In this document: in pieces, positions 1-7,098 of the stretch | How positions within the stretch are numbered: the first letter of the stretch is position 1 | How the letters are laid out: each line of letters begins with the position of its first letter | Assembly (NCBI GenBank): GCA_004524385.1 | Contig: SDNM01000011.1 | Location: forward strand, 1 to 13,368 | Source of the DNA: Promethearchaeota archaeon | Lineage (GTDB): Archaea > Asgardarchaeota > Lokiarchaeia > Sigyniarchaeales > SOKP01 | Direction: 5' to 3' | Length of the DNA: 13,368 nucleotides | Notes under the pieces: generated by a model | The model's input: only the letters and a program-made list of their open reading frames with translations | The model's database searches: none | Told to the model about the DNA's origin: nothing | Translations under genes and position numbers: made by a program

Positions 1-915
1 GGTCAGATATCTCATTGGAAAGCAGCGGGTAATTTTGCATGGAAATTAACTCCTGAGATGATTAAATTAGTAGAAAATGCGAGAAATGACGGTCTTAAAA
101 TATACGCAGATCTTTATCCTTATGAGGAGAGTTCTACTAGTTTGGCAGGATTTTTATTAAAACCTTGGGTTTTTAAAAACTTTAAAGAAAATTTAACTAA
201 ACCAGATACTAGAGAAAGAATCATAGATGAAACAATTAATATGTTAACCTCAGCATTTTTAACTAACATCTCATCTAAAATGCAAGAAATTCCTAGAAAT
301 AAAATGATAGACCTTATGTTCAATTTTATGAAAAATGGCGTAAGGATAATCAGTGTTTTGCATAATCATAAAATAGAGGGAAAATTTTTAAACGATGCGT
401 TGGAAATTCTTTATCCGAAAAAAGAAATAGCTGAAGCGTTATTGGATTTCGTTAGAGATGAGGAAGGGTCGATTATGGTTTCTTTTAAAGGAATGAACGA
501 GAGAAAGAGCATTTTATCTTTATTCAAGCAAGATTTTGTATGTATTGGCTCGGATGGTTTTTTAGTTTTAGAAGGGAATACTCATCCACGATCATATGGC
601 ACATTTCCACGAATCTTAGCGAGATATGTTAGAGAAAAGAGGATTGTGTCATTAGAAGAAGGAATTAGAAAAATGACATCATTACCCGCATCAATATTGG
701 GATTGAAGGACAGAGGGATTATCAAAGAAAATTACAAGGCAGATCTCATAATATTTAATCCGATGGAAATAAAAGATAAATCTACTTACCAAAATGGGCG
801 TCAATTTCCAGACGGGATATATTATGTTATTGTAAATGGAGAAATCACTGTTAAAAATAGAAAACATTTAGGAGTACAAAAGGGTCAAATTCTAAGGCGC
901 AGAAATAACGATTAA
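1..915 (+). CDS. N-acyl-D-amino-acid deacylase / D-aminoacylase-type amidohydrolase, 5' truncated by window edge
   Basis: The reading frame is open from base 1 and ends at TAA 913-915, giving 304 visible residues. The first ATG at 58 is internal, because the 19 codons before it already carry the family motif ISHWKAAG (visible residues 3-10). Further D-aminoacylase landmarks follow in the usual order: ADLYPY (36-41), GSDG with the expected catalytic/metal aspartate (D185), HPRSYGTFPR (195-204), the MTSLPA...GLKDRG block (225-239), KADLIIFNP (246-254) and VNGE near the C-terminus (278-281). The family is a zinc amidohydrolase that removes the acyl group from N-acyl-D-amino acids; the exact substrate cannot be read. 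The N-terminal part with the metal-binding HxH is outside the window. No signal peptide can be assessed. A T-rich stretch follows the stop at once, so it probably ends its transcript here. Confidence 0.88.
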   Translation, partial: GQISHWKAAGNFAWKLTPEMIKLVENARNDGLKIYADLYPYEESSTSLAGFLLKPWVFKNFKENLTKPDTRERIIDETINMLTSAFLTNISSKMQEIPRNKMIDLMFNFMKNGVRIISVLHNHKIEGKFLNDALEILYPKKEIAEALLDFVRDEEGSIMVSFKGMNERKSILSLFKQDFVCIGSDGFLVLEGNTHPRSYGTFPRILARYVREKRIVSLEEGIRKMTSLPASILGLKDRGIIKENYKADLIIFNPMEIKDKSTYQNGRQFPDGIYYVIVNGEITVKNRKHLGVQKGQILRRRNND

Positions 916-919
916 GAAC

Positions 920-946
920 ATTGTTTTGTTTTGTTTTGTTTTTTTA
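920..946 (+). terminator. T-rich terminator after the amidohydrolase gene
   Basis: Five bases after the stop codon there is a run of TTTTG units ending in T7 (921-945). No hairpin precedes it. Archaeal RNA polymerase terminates on T-rich tracts in the non-template strand, so this is the likely end of the first transcript. It is a simple-sequence stretch and could vary in length. Confidence 0.55.
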
Positions 947-1062
947 ACTAAAGTATAAATATTTTAATTGGTATAAAATATTATTAAATTATATTTTCAA
1001 TAAAATATTATTAAGTAAATTCGAATATAATTTATTTTAAAATTAAAAGGAAATAATATATC
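947..1062 (+). promoter_or_regulatory. Promoter/leader of the coiled-coil winged-helix gene
   Basis: This spacer is almost pure A+T and holds several TATA-like boxes: AGTATAAATA at 952-961, GGTATAAAATA at 970-980 and ATATAAT at 1025-1031. I cannot tell which one is used; the last would give a leader of only about 10 nt. A purine stretch AAAAGGAAA (1045-1053) lies about 10 nt before the ATG at 1063 and is at best a weak Shine-Dalgarno site. The region also holds a perfect 15-bp direct repeat, listed separately. Confidence 0.45.
973..1014 (+). repeat. 15-bp direct repeat pair upstream of the winged-helix gene
   Basis: ATAAAATATTATTAA occurs at 973-987 and again, without mismatch, at 1000-1014, a start-to-start distance of 27 bp. 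The first copy overlaps a TATA-like box. The gene downstream begins with a winged helix, so an operator for autoregulation is possible. The low sequence complexity weakens the case. Confidence 0.5.
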
Positions 1063-3390
1063 ATGTCATTGAAAGAAACATCTAAAGAATTATTTACGAG
1101 ATACGGGTTAACTGAAGAAGAGATTAGTGTCTACATTAAATATCTTGGAGTGCCACAAGCAACAATTTCAGAAGTATTTATGTATTTTGAAGAGGGTGAG
1201 ATTGAATATTCAGAAGTTGAAGAAATTACTAAAAAGCTCGTTGAATCAAATTTTCTACAAAAGGTCGAAGGGATTGTAGATAGGTACGTACCACTCGAAC
1301 CATTTTTTGAATTATTTACGAGCGAATCTGAAGCCTTTAGACAGAAAATTGCTACTACTAAAGATAATGCTCTTTCTGATCAATCTAGTCGATTTGAAAA
1401 GCTGGAATCGATTCAAAATAAAAGTATCGAAGAAGTTGAGACCGCAGTTGACACTCAAGTGAAGGAATTTTTTCAAGATTCAGATGATAAGAATGCAAGT
1501 AAAAAAGAAAGAATTAATAAAGCAACGACCAGATTTACAGAAACATCAAAAACTTTAGAAAAAGAGCTACACGATAATATAGAAAAAGACTTTTCAGAAT
1601 TAGACAATGATTTAAAACAGCTTGATACTGAATCTCATCAAATCATAGATACCTTAGTTTCAAATAATGAAACTTCAATTAACGCAGCCAAATCTGATAT
1701 CGACAAAATTATTACTGATTTATTAGGAGATTTCTCAACAAGAGTAAGCAATTTAGAAACTGAATTAAAAAAGGATTTGGATGATCATGTAGACAGACAT
1801 CAGAACATTGCCAATGAACTTAAACCTAAAATGGAACAGATTCTTGAAAAATATCTAGAAAGAATGGATAAAATCGTTACTGATCTTAAGGAACGCATTT
1901 CAAGATTGTTAGCTGATCATACAAACCATGTAAAAAGCACAACAAGTAATCTTGAATCAGATCTTCATACAAAAGTCGAAAATAGACATTTAGAAATAAA
2001 AGATATAATCAATTCATATAAAAATAGAGCCTTGAAATTATTAGAAAATCTAATTACCCAATCAAATAAATTTAGTGATCTTGCTGAAGCAATTCCGAAT
2101 ACAGGGTTTTTCTTTGGAAAAAAGAAGAAATTGAAATATATTAATGCTTGGAAGGTTATAGAAACCGAAGTTGCAGATATTTCAAGACCCTTCAAAGATG
2201 ATTTTGTGAATGAGTGCGAGAAATATATTAAGGATACTCAAAGTACTTCTGATGAACTAAAAAAGGAAGTATCAGATACCGTGGCAAATGAGAATCAATC
2301 ATTAGGAACAGAAACGACTGACCTTGATAAAAGAGCGCAAGAAACGATTACTGCAGAATTAGATACGCTTGCTACTGATATGTCTGGCGAGATTGATAAT
2401 ACATTACAAACTGGAGTAAAAGATTGTTCTGATACTACTGTAAAACTGAAAGATTCATTAGAAAATTCTTTAAAAACACATCATAAAGATTATGATGATG
2501 CGATAAATAAACATAAAGATGGATCCTTGAAACACTATACAGATTTCGATGCTGAGATTAAAACTAAGTCATCTGAGTTTAAGGATAAACATACAAAGAC
2601 TACTGGTGATAGATTAAGTAAAATTCGAAGTGATTTTGATGGATCTAAATCTAATACATCTGAAAAAATTGATGCTGAGATTAATCTTTGGAATGAAGAA
2701 TCTGCTGATATGGATCAAATGTTGGCTGATATGCTTGAAAATCATAAAAATAAATACAAACTAAATGCGGAAACTCTACAAAATAGTTTATCTAATACAA
2801 CTCGAGATACGACTCAAAATGTGAAAGATGCAATTGCCGATTTTACACTTAATTTTATGAATGCTATTGATGATGTGACAGAAGCAGCTGAAACTAACGA
2901 AACAAAACTTAAAGATGTTCATAATGCATCTGCCTCAATTCCAGTTTCAGAAATCGCAAAAGTTACCACGTGGCATACGGTTGGAAAAACGGCGTTAATA
3001 GCAGCTGTTAAAGATGCTATCTATCGAACCAAATCTTCAGTCATAGTTGTGACTCCCGTGGTTGTACCTGAAATTTTACAAGTTATCTCTGAATTTGCAT
3101 ATGAGAGAAAGGTAGCAAGATTTATGATCACTACACATTGGGATTTGAGTCAATACCAAGATATCCTTAAGAAGATGATGCAATTAGGTAATATTCAATT
3201 CCGCAATTTAAATACGCAGGGAGCGTTCTTCGCATGTTCGAGAGATGCCGAAGAGGTGATTCTGGCGCCCTATTCAGAAAAAGATTCCCAAATAGTTGCC
3301 GTTATCAGTAACCAAGAACAATATTGTAATCTTTACTCCCAGATCATCGGACCTGTTTTTACAGCCAATAGTAGACCAGTTAAACTCTAA
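1063..3390 (+). CDS. TrmB-like winged-helix protein with long central coiled coil and C-terminal PLD-like domain
   Basis: 775 residues. Residues 1-80 resemble the TrmB-family winged helix: helices starting LFTRYGLTEEEISVYIKYL (10-28), a second helix around 32-43, a recognition-type segment EVEEITKKLVESNFLQKVEG (51-70) and a wing ending YVPLEP. Residues 90-635 are charged, heptad-like helix rich in K, E, D, S and T with no membrane segment. One aromatic/basic break at 345-370 (GFFFGKKKKLKYINAW) splits it into two arms of about 250 and 265 residues. Residues 635-775 form a compact alpha/beta domain (SSVIVVTPVV, RFMITTHW, EVILAPYS, VAVISN) like the PLD-like C-terminal domain of TrmB-type regulators; I see no HxK(x4)D catalytic motif. 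Typical TrmB proteins are about 250-350 residues, so the coiled coil is a large insertion. Likely cytoplasmic and DNA-binding, but its role is unknown. It is monocistronic, with its own promoter region and T-tracts. Confidence 0.85.
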   Translation: MSLKETSKELFTRYGLTEEEISVYIKYLGVPQATISEVFMYFEEGEIEYSEVEEITKKLVESNFLQKVEGIVDRYVPLEPFFELFTSESEAFRQKIATTKDNALSDQSSRFEKLESIQNKSIEEVETAVDTQVKEFFQDSDDKNASKKERINKATTRFTETSKTLEKELHDNIEKDFSELDNDLKQLDTESHQIIDTLVSNNETSINAAKSDIDKIITDLLGDFSTRVSNLETELKKDLDDHVDRHQNIANELKPKMEQILEKYLERMDKIVTDLKERISRLLADHTNHVKSTTSNLESDLHTKVENRHLEIKDIINSYKNRALKLLENLITQSNKFSDLAEAIPNTGFFFGKKKKLKYINAWKVIETEVADISRPFKDDFVNECEKYIKDTQSTSDELKKEVSDTVANENQSLGTETTDLDKRAQETITAELDTLATDMSGEIDNTLQTGVKDCSDTTVKLKDSLENSLKTHHKDYDDAINKHKDGSLKHYTDFDAEIKTKSSEFKDKHTKTTGDRLSKIRSDFDGSKSNTSEKIDAEINLWNEESADMDQMLADMLENHKNKYKLNAETLQNSLSNTTRDTTQNVKDAIADFTLNFMNAIDDVTEAAETNETKLKDVHNASASIPVSEIAKVTTWHTVGKTALIAAVKDAIYRTKSSVIVVTPVVVPEILQVISEFAYERKVARFMITTHWDLSQYQDILKKMMQLGNIQFRNLNTQGAFFACSRDAEEVILAPYSEKDSQIVAVISNQEQYCNLYSQIIGPVFTANSRPVKL

Positions 3391-3403
3391 TCTAATAAAC
3401 CAC

Positions 3404-3462
3404 TTTTTATTTTATATTTTTTTTAATTAAAGATCATAAATAATTAGCTAAAAATTTTTTTT
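3404..3462 (+). terminator. T-tract terminator(s) of the coiled-coil gene
   Basis: Fourteen bases after the TAA stop a T-rich run begins (T5 at 3404-3408, T8 at 3417-3424), and a second T8 follows at 3455-3462. No stable hairpin precedes either one, which fits archaeal intrinsic termination. Confidence 0.5.
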
Positions 3463-3480
3463 GTTATCCTTATTCCAGCC

Positions 3481-3501
3481 TAATAATTAAAATAATTATT
3501 A
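3481..3501. repeat. Perfect AT-only inverted repeat, 9-bp arms
   Basis: TAATAATTA (3481-3489), spacer AAA, and TAATTATTA (3493-3501) form a perfect 9-bp inverted repeat between two convergent genes. It could form a weak cruciform or bidirectional terminator stem, but a pure A/T palindrome of this size is not rare in DNA of this composition. Confidence 0.5.
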
Positions 3502-3614
3502 AACAAAATTAGAAATTTAAAAATTCTTAAATAAATTTGAGGAAAGAGGCTGAAATTTAATAGATAATACTCAAGAAAAAGATATAACTTTTATTAGATA
3601 AAATTAAAAACGAG

Positions 3615-3630
3615 ATTTAAAAAAAATTTA
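3615..3630 (-). terminator. T-tract terminator of the Fae-Hps gene
   Basis: On the minus strand T8 (plus-strand A run 3619-3626) lies about 30 nt after the TGA stop at 3656-3658 and sits within the AT palindrome ATTTAAAAAAAATTTA region. A further T5 lies just downstream. There is no GC-rich hairpin, which suits archaeal termination. Confidence 0.45.
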
Positions 3631-3655
3631 TTAGTTACTATTAGCTATGCGAAAG

Positions 3656-4942
3656 TCAATCCCAGGTTGCCTTTGTGACTGAGGAATCATCATCCTCTTC
3701 GTGAATACGCTTTAGGTCTATGTCTTGATAACCTGGTAATGTTTGAAGTATCCTTCTCATTGCAAATTTTATGTCTTTTGCAGAGGCAATAAATCTGCCG
3801 ACTATCAATATATCTGCGTGTTGCTTCAATGCAAATATTGCACTATTTGGCTCAATGCCTCCTGCTACAGCAACTAAAACACGATCCCTCCCAGAAGCCT
3901 TTTTGTGTTCTTTATATAACTCTTTAATTTTTGGAACTAAAGCCCATCTTGCTTTTTGCGCGGCATCCGGCGATTGATCCCCTTCTACAGATTGCTCGAC
4001 ATCAATTGCTCTATGAAGTATAACAACATCGGGGATTTGTTTTAGCGAACTTAATTTCGCAATCGGATCTTGTACTTCCATAGTATCAACAAAAGCGTGA
4101 ATGCCAAGGCGCTGAGCTTCTAAGATAAATTTATCAAGTGAGGCAGTAGAGGCTAAACCACTTGCTACAACCCCATCAGCAGTAGCATCAAATGCAAAAT
4201 CAACTTCTAATTTTCCTACATCTAATGTTTTTAAATCAGCAACGATGAAAGCTTCTTTTGCAACCTCTCGAATTTCCTTAATTGCTTCCATACCATATTT
4301 CTTGAGAAAAGGCGTACCGACCTCAATTATAATACGATCACTTTTGGGTAATTCTTTTACTACTTTTATTTGGCGTTGGAGATTAGGTGCGTCTAAGGCT
4401 ACTTGTATATATGGCGGCCTCCATAATCTTGGGATCCGTATTCCCGCTACTGGATGCTTTGCCCTGTCTTTATCATAAAAAATCTTTTCAATTGGAGGAT
4501 ATGCTTTTAGAGCTCTTTGAATTGCTAATTTAGTTGCTCCATAGTTGTACTGGAAAATTTTTCTATAGTCTGTTGCCCCGGGATGAATAAAAACACTTGC
4601 AATTATTACCCACTCGTCGAGTTTATTCATAGGAATAAGACCCTCCTCGACTGCATCAGCTACTCCTTTCGCAACGGCGGCTTGAGCAGGGCCAAAGATT
4701 TTATTAGCCTCTTCCATCTTTGATACTGTTACCTTCGGGACTATTAAAGTTATTGGCTTTGCGAGTAAATTCGGACGTATCGCAGCTAGCAATCCGCCGT
4801 GACCCTTCGAGGGCTCACTAAGCGCATTTGCTAAAGAGATTCCTATAGGTCCATTCTTAGACCCAATTAATAAATCAATATGCGCTAAGTCAGCGCCAGT
4901 TCCAACAAGTGCTTCTCCCACATAATATTCATTTTTAACCAT
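3656..4942 (-). CDS. fae-hps: Bifunctional formaldehyde-activating enzyme / 3-hexulose-6-phosphate synthase
   Basis: A fusion of two enzymes, 428 residues from the ATG at 4942; a GTG three codons upstream (4949-4951) is possible but less likely, since Fae proteins begin shortly before YVGEALVG. The Fae domain (about 1-165) shows GEALVG, AHIDLLIG with the catalytic His (H21), PNLLAKP, IVPKV and FGPAQAAVAKGVADAVEEG. It joins formaldehyde to tetrahydromethanopterin. The Hps domain (about 180-395) starts IQVALDAPNLQRQIK and has IEVGTP, VADLKTLD (Asp/Lys/Asp of the orotidine-decarboxylase-like barrel), VILHRAID, AVAGGI and ADILIVGRFI. Hps interconverts ribulose 5-phosphate plus formaldehyde with hexulose 6-phosphate. 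In archaea lacking the oxidative pentose phosphate route the fusion is thought to make ribulose 5-phosphate while capturing the released formaldehyde. The partner isomerase (Phi) is not in the window. About 30 acidic residues follow the barrel. Cytoplasmic, monocistronic. Confidence 0.95.
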   Translation of the reverse strand: MVKNEYYVGEALVGTGADLAHIDLLIGSKNGPIGISLANALSEPSKGHGGLLAAIRPNLLAKPITLIVPKVTVSKMEEANKIFGPAQAAVAKGVADAVEEGLIPMNKLDEWVIIASVFIHPGATDYRKIFQYNYGATKLAIQRALKAYPPIEKIFYDKDRAKHPVAGIRIPRLWRPPYIQVALDAPNLQRQIKVVKELPKSDRIIIEVGTPFLKKYGMEAIKEIREVAKEAFIVADLKTLDVGKLEVDFAFDATADGVVASGLASTASLDKFILEAQRLGIHAFVDTMEVQDPIAKLSSLKQIPDVVILHRAIDVEQSVEGDQSPDAAQKARWALVPKIKELYKEHKKASGRDRVLVAVAGGIEPNSAIFALKQHADILIVGRFIASAKDIKFAMRRILQTLPGYQDIDLKRIHEEDDDSSVTKATWD

Positions 4943-4975
4943 ACAAAACACGTCTAATATATTTTATTTAAAACA
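4943..4975 (-). promoter_or_regulatory. TATA box of Fae-Hps gene, probably giving a leaderless transcript
   Basis: The minus strand reads TTTAAATAAA across 4972-4963. Taking the octamer TTTAAATA (4965-4972) as the TATA box, its centre lies about 26 nt before the ATG at 4942, which is the normal archaeal TATA-to-start distance. Transcription would then begin at or next to the A of the start codon. No Shine-Dalgarno sequence is visible before the ATG, which agrees. The same decamer precedes the giant propeller gene. Confidence 0.5.
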
Positions 4976-5094
4976 TTGTATTTTGGAGATATTATAATAT
5001 AATTTTCACTTACAATAAAAACAAGTTAATTCACTAATATTAAAATTTCCATAATTATAATAATTTGAAAATGAGAATTTTCTTCAATCTTCTT

Positions 5095-5128
5095 AAAAAA
5101 AAAAGTAAGGAAAAAAAAAAAGTTAAAA
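5095..5128 (-). terminator. Double T-tract terminator of the ABC/propeller operon
   Basis: On the minus strand, 17 nt beyond the permease stop (5138-5140), there is T11 (plus-strand A run 5111-5121), then CCTTAC, then T10 (A run 5095-5104). Two long uninterrupted T-tracts in tandem with no hairpin are a strong archaeal-type terminator at the end of the 7.3-kb operon. The rest of the gap up to the Fae-Hps promoter is plain A/T-rich sequence. Confidence 0.65.
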
Positions 5129-5137
5129 TTTGTCGAT

Positions 5138-6130
5138 TTATACCGAAATTTCTCTTTTCTTTAAGCTTATTAAACCATAAATTAAAAGAAATACAGCAAT
5201 ACCAATCCAAACTAACAAGGAAACCCATGTATAAACATAATCGTTTTTTGTCATGCCTCCAGGATTGATATCTTGATCAGGATCGGTAGGTGAAGTAATG
5301 GCATACACACCAGTCATTATTCCAAACCATTGCTGCCATTCTGCTACAGGAGGAATAGCATTAAATGCTTCCATAAAGCCAACATAGATATTACCTAAGT
5401 GATATCCGAGATCGAATGTATATATATAAAAATCGTCATAATAATCAGCAATGAATGTCTTGAGGACCATCATCCCTATGAAAGAAAATATTACCAATAA
5501 TAACACACCTAACGCAGCGTTTCTAGGTCTTTTGACAATTGACGATAAAGCTAAGGTAATGCTACAAAATATTAACAAAATAACCAGAGAATAGATGTAT
5601 GATGCAATCAGGAACGGAATCAATCCCAAAAAATGTTGTATATTGGCAGAATATCTCAGTACGGCAATCCATCCTAATATAAATACAGCAAGAAAGCTAA
5701 GTAGTGCTCCATATAAAAATAATCCAATATATTTACCAAGAAAGATTTTTATTCGAGTAATTGGCTTACTTACTAAAATCAGCATAGATCCTGAATGAAC
5801 TTCTTCGGAAATTAAAGATGCTCCACTTGTACCAACAATACAGATTAAAGCAATACCTAGCGTCCAAAACCATAATGGAAATATGATTTGAATTGCAATA
5901 GCAGCTGATGCGTGCTGAACAGAGATCGAATGAAAATTTAAAGTTGTTGGAAAGGCGAGAAAAATTATCGGAAATAACATCATTAATATCAAAGAAATGA
6001 CAAATTTCTTGAATGATGTTAAATCTTGATATGTCTTTTTTACTACGATCAAAGTAGTTCTGAATATTTCTCTCTCTGGTTTTTCCGTTTTATTTCTTGC
6101 TACATACGATTTTAACTTCTGTACAGTCAT
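5138..6130 (-). CDS. ABC-2 type transporter permease (NosY-like), last gene of operon
   Basis: 330 residues with six likely membrane segments: about 42-62, 76-105, 128-156, 168-197, 205-225 and 300-322. The N-terminal 40 residues are basic and cytoplasmic. After the second segment comes EEVHSGSMLILVSKPITR (109-126) leading into FLGKY, the E...G...L...PisR...gK signature of ABC-2 permeases that forms the coupling region to the ATPase. An extracytoplasmic loop of about 75 residues (226-299), rich in Tyr, Trp, Pro and Asp, separates the last two segments and is the obvious place for contact with the giant surface protein. The start is fixed by GGGAGGT on the minus strand 9 nt upstream; the gene begins 2 nt after the ATPase stop. 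It probably pairs with that ATPase as a half-transporter dimer. Substrate unknown. The family includes exporters and non-classical mechanotransmission systems. Confidence 0.92.
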   Translation of the reverse strand: MTVQKLKSYVARNKTEKPEREIFRTTLIVVKKTYQDLTSFKKFVISLILMMLFPIIFLAFPTTLNFHSISVQHASAAIAIQIIFPLWFWTLGIALICIVGTSGASLISEEVHSGSMLILVSKPITRIKIFLGKYIGLFLYGALLSFLAVFILGWIAVLRYSANIQHFLGLIPFLIASYIYSLVILLIFCSITLALSSIVKRPRNAALGVLLLVIFSFIGMMVLKTFIADYYDDFYIYTFDLGYHLGNIYVGFMEAFNAIPPVAEWQQWFGIMTGVYAITSPTDPDQDINPGGMTKNDYVYTWVSLLVWIGIAVFLLIYGLISLKKREISV

Positions 6131-6132
6131 CT

Positions 6133-7098
6133 CTAATTACCTCCCTTCGCATATACTTCCATAAAAATATCTTGCAATGATACTTCTGGTATATGGAAAC
6201 TATATAATATTGCTCTATGATCTAATATTAATTTAGGCACTTCTTCTTGAAGTTTATCAGCATCTCGAGGAATCACTTGAATTGATCCATCTTCTTCTCT
6301 TACCCATGTTTTATCTATATAATCCTTTTTTTCTAGATCTCTTAAGATTTCCTCATTTTTGTTAGTGTGTAATTGAAAAGTATTGCCGATAAATTTCTTT
6401 TTAATGTTCTTTAATGTATCCGAAATAACGATTGCACCTTCATTAATCATAGTTACTGTTTCGCACATCTGCTCAATTTCAGATAGGATATGGCTTGACA
6501 CAAATACACTTACATTTTTAGAAATTTCCTTAATTTTCTCTATGATATTTGCTCGTCCTATAGGATCTAAATTAGCTGTTGGTTCGTCCAAAATCAATAA
6601 TTTAGGTTTATGAATAAGTGCTGCAGCAATTCCAATTTTTTGTTTCATACCACCAGAATATTCGCCAATAGGTCTGACTCTATCATCGAAAATATCGAAA
6701 TATTCGCATAATTCTTGTGCTCTCTTCCTAGCTTCGATCTTTCTTAATCCACCTAAAGATCCCATGTATATTAAATAATCTTCTCCTGTCATATTATCGT
6801 AAAAAACAGGATCTTGAGGTAGAAATCCTATTAAACGTCTTGCCTCAACGGAACCTGCTTCTTTCTCTCTGATTTTTGCCTTGCCAGAAGTAATAGAAAG
6901 GGCTCCAACTAACATATTCATAGTTGTTGTTTTACCCGCTCCATTAGGACCAAGAAATCCGTGAATTCCAGTTTCTACACGTAAGTCGATTTTTTTTACA
7001 GCTTCAAAGGCTTTATCTCCCTTTCCATAGATTTTTTGAAGTTTATCACTCCAAATTTCGTATTTTATTCCAGGAACACCTTCTCTAGTTTTACTCAT
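6133..7098 (-). CDS. ABC transporter ATP-binding protein (NosF/ABC-2 exporter type)
   Basis: 321 residues with a complete set of nucleotide-binding motifs: Walker A GPNGAGKTT (50-58), Q-loop Q95 in GFLPQDP, signature YSGGMKQK (147-154), Walker B LLILDEP (167-173), D-loop NLDP (176-179) and switch His H203 in SSHILSEIE. All catalytic residues are intact. Residues 1-25 form an extension before the core, and residues 235-321 form a C-terminal domain like that of ABC-2/multidrug ATPases (ends SLQDIFMEVYAKGG). It should power the permease encoded 2 nt downstream. Its ATG overlaps the TGA of the giant propeller gene in the arrangement ATGA, so translation of the two is probably coupled. By family the closest relatives are the CcmA/NosF-type ATPases; I cannot name a substrate. 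Confidence 0.95.
   Translation of the reverse strand: MSKTREGVPGIKYEIWSDKLQKIYGKGDKAFEAVKKIDLRVETGIHGFLGPNGAGKTTTMNMLVGALSITSGKAKIREKEAGSVEARRLIGFLPQDPVFYDNMTGEDYLIYMGSLGGLRKIEARKRAQELCEYFDIFDDRVRPIGEYSGGMKQKIGIAAALIHKPKLLILDEPTANLDPIGRANIIEKIKEISKNVSVFVSSHILSEIEQMCETVTMINEGAIVISDTLKNIKKKFIGNTFQLHTNKNEEILRDLEKKDYIDKTWVREEDGSIQVIPRDADKLQEEVPKLILDHRAILYSFHIPEVSLQDIFMEVYAKGGN
6139..6145 (-). promoter_or_regulatory. Strong Shine-Dalgarno site for the permease
   Basis: The minus strand reads GGGAGGT inside the last codons of the ATPase gene, 8-9 nt before the permease ATG at 6130. It nearly matches the full anti-Shine-Dalgarno complement and supports translational coupling within the operon. Confidence 0.8.

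Larger units (their letters stand above)
3391..3655. other. AT-rich spacer between convergent genes
   Basis: The 265-bp gap separates the convergent coiled-coil gene and the Fae-Hps gene. It holds T-tracts for each strand and one AT-only inverted repeat. Neither strand offers a credible small ORF with a ribosome-binding site, and I see no tRNA-like cloverleaf. The part at 3540-3600 has slightly more mixed composition but no recognisable element. Confidence 0.6.

Noticed and set aside
920..946. TTTTG repeat as a mobile-element scar or CRISPR-like repeat
   Set aside because: The units are five bases long without spacers or flanking duplications; it is a simple T-rich tract placed where a terminator is expected.
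1063..3390. Coiled-coil protein as a chemoreceptor (methyl-accepting) protein
   Set aside because: The helix resembles chemoreceptor coils in composition, but there is no membrane segment, no HAMP domain and no conserved signalling hairpin tip; the central break has an unrelated aromatic/basic sequence.
3391..3655. tRNA or small RNA gene in the convergent spacer
   Set aside because: No T-loop consensus, acceptor stem or GC-rich island typical of structured RNA in AT-rich archaea could be found by eye; a covariance search would be decisive.
4949..4951. GTG as start of the Fae-Hps gene
   Set aside because: The ATG nine bases downstream fits family N-termini, and the TATA spacing places the likely transcription start at about that ATG.
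5065..5268. Lysine-rich plus-strand ORF of 67 codons
   Set aside because: Its first half is the A-tracts of the operon terminator read as lysines and its second half is antisense to the permease gene; no ribosome-binding site or family resemblance.
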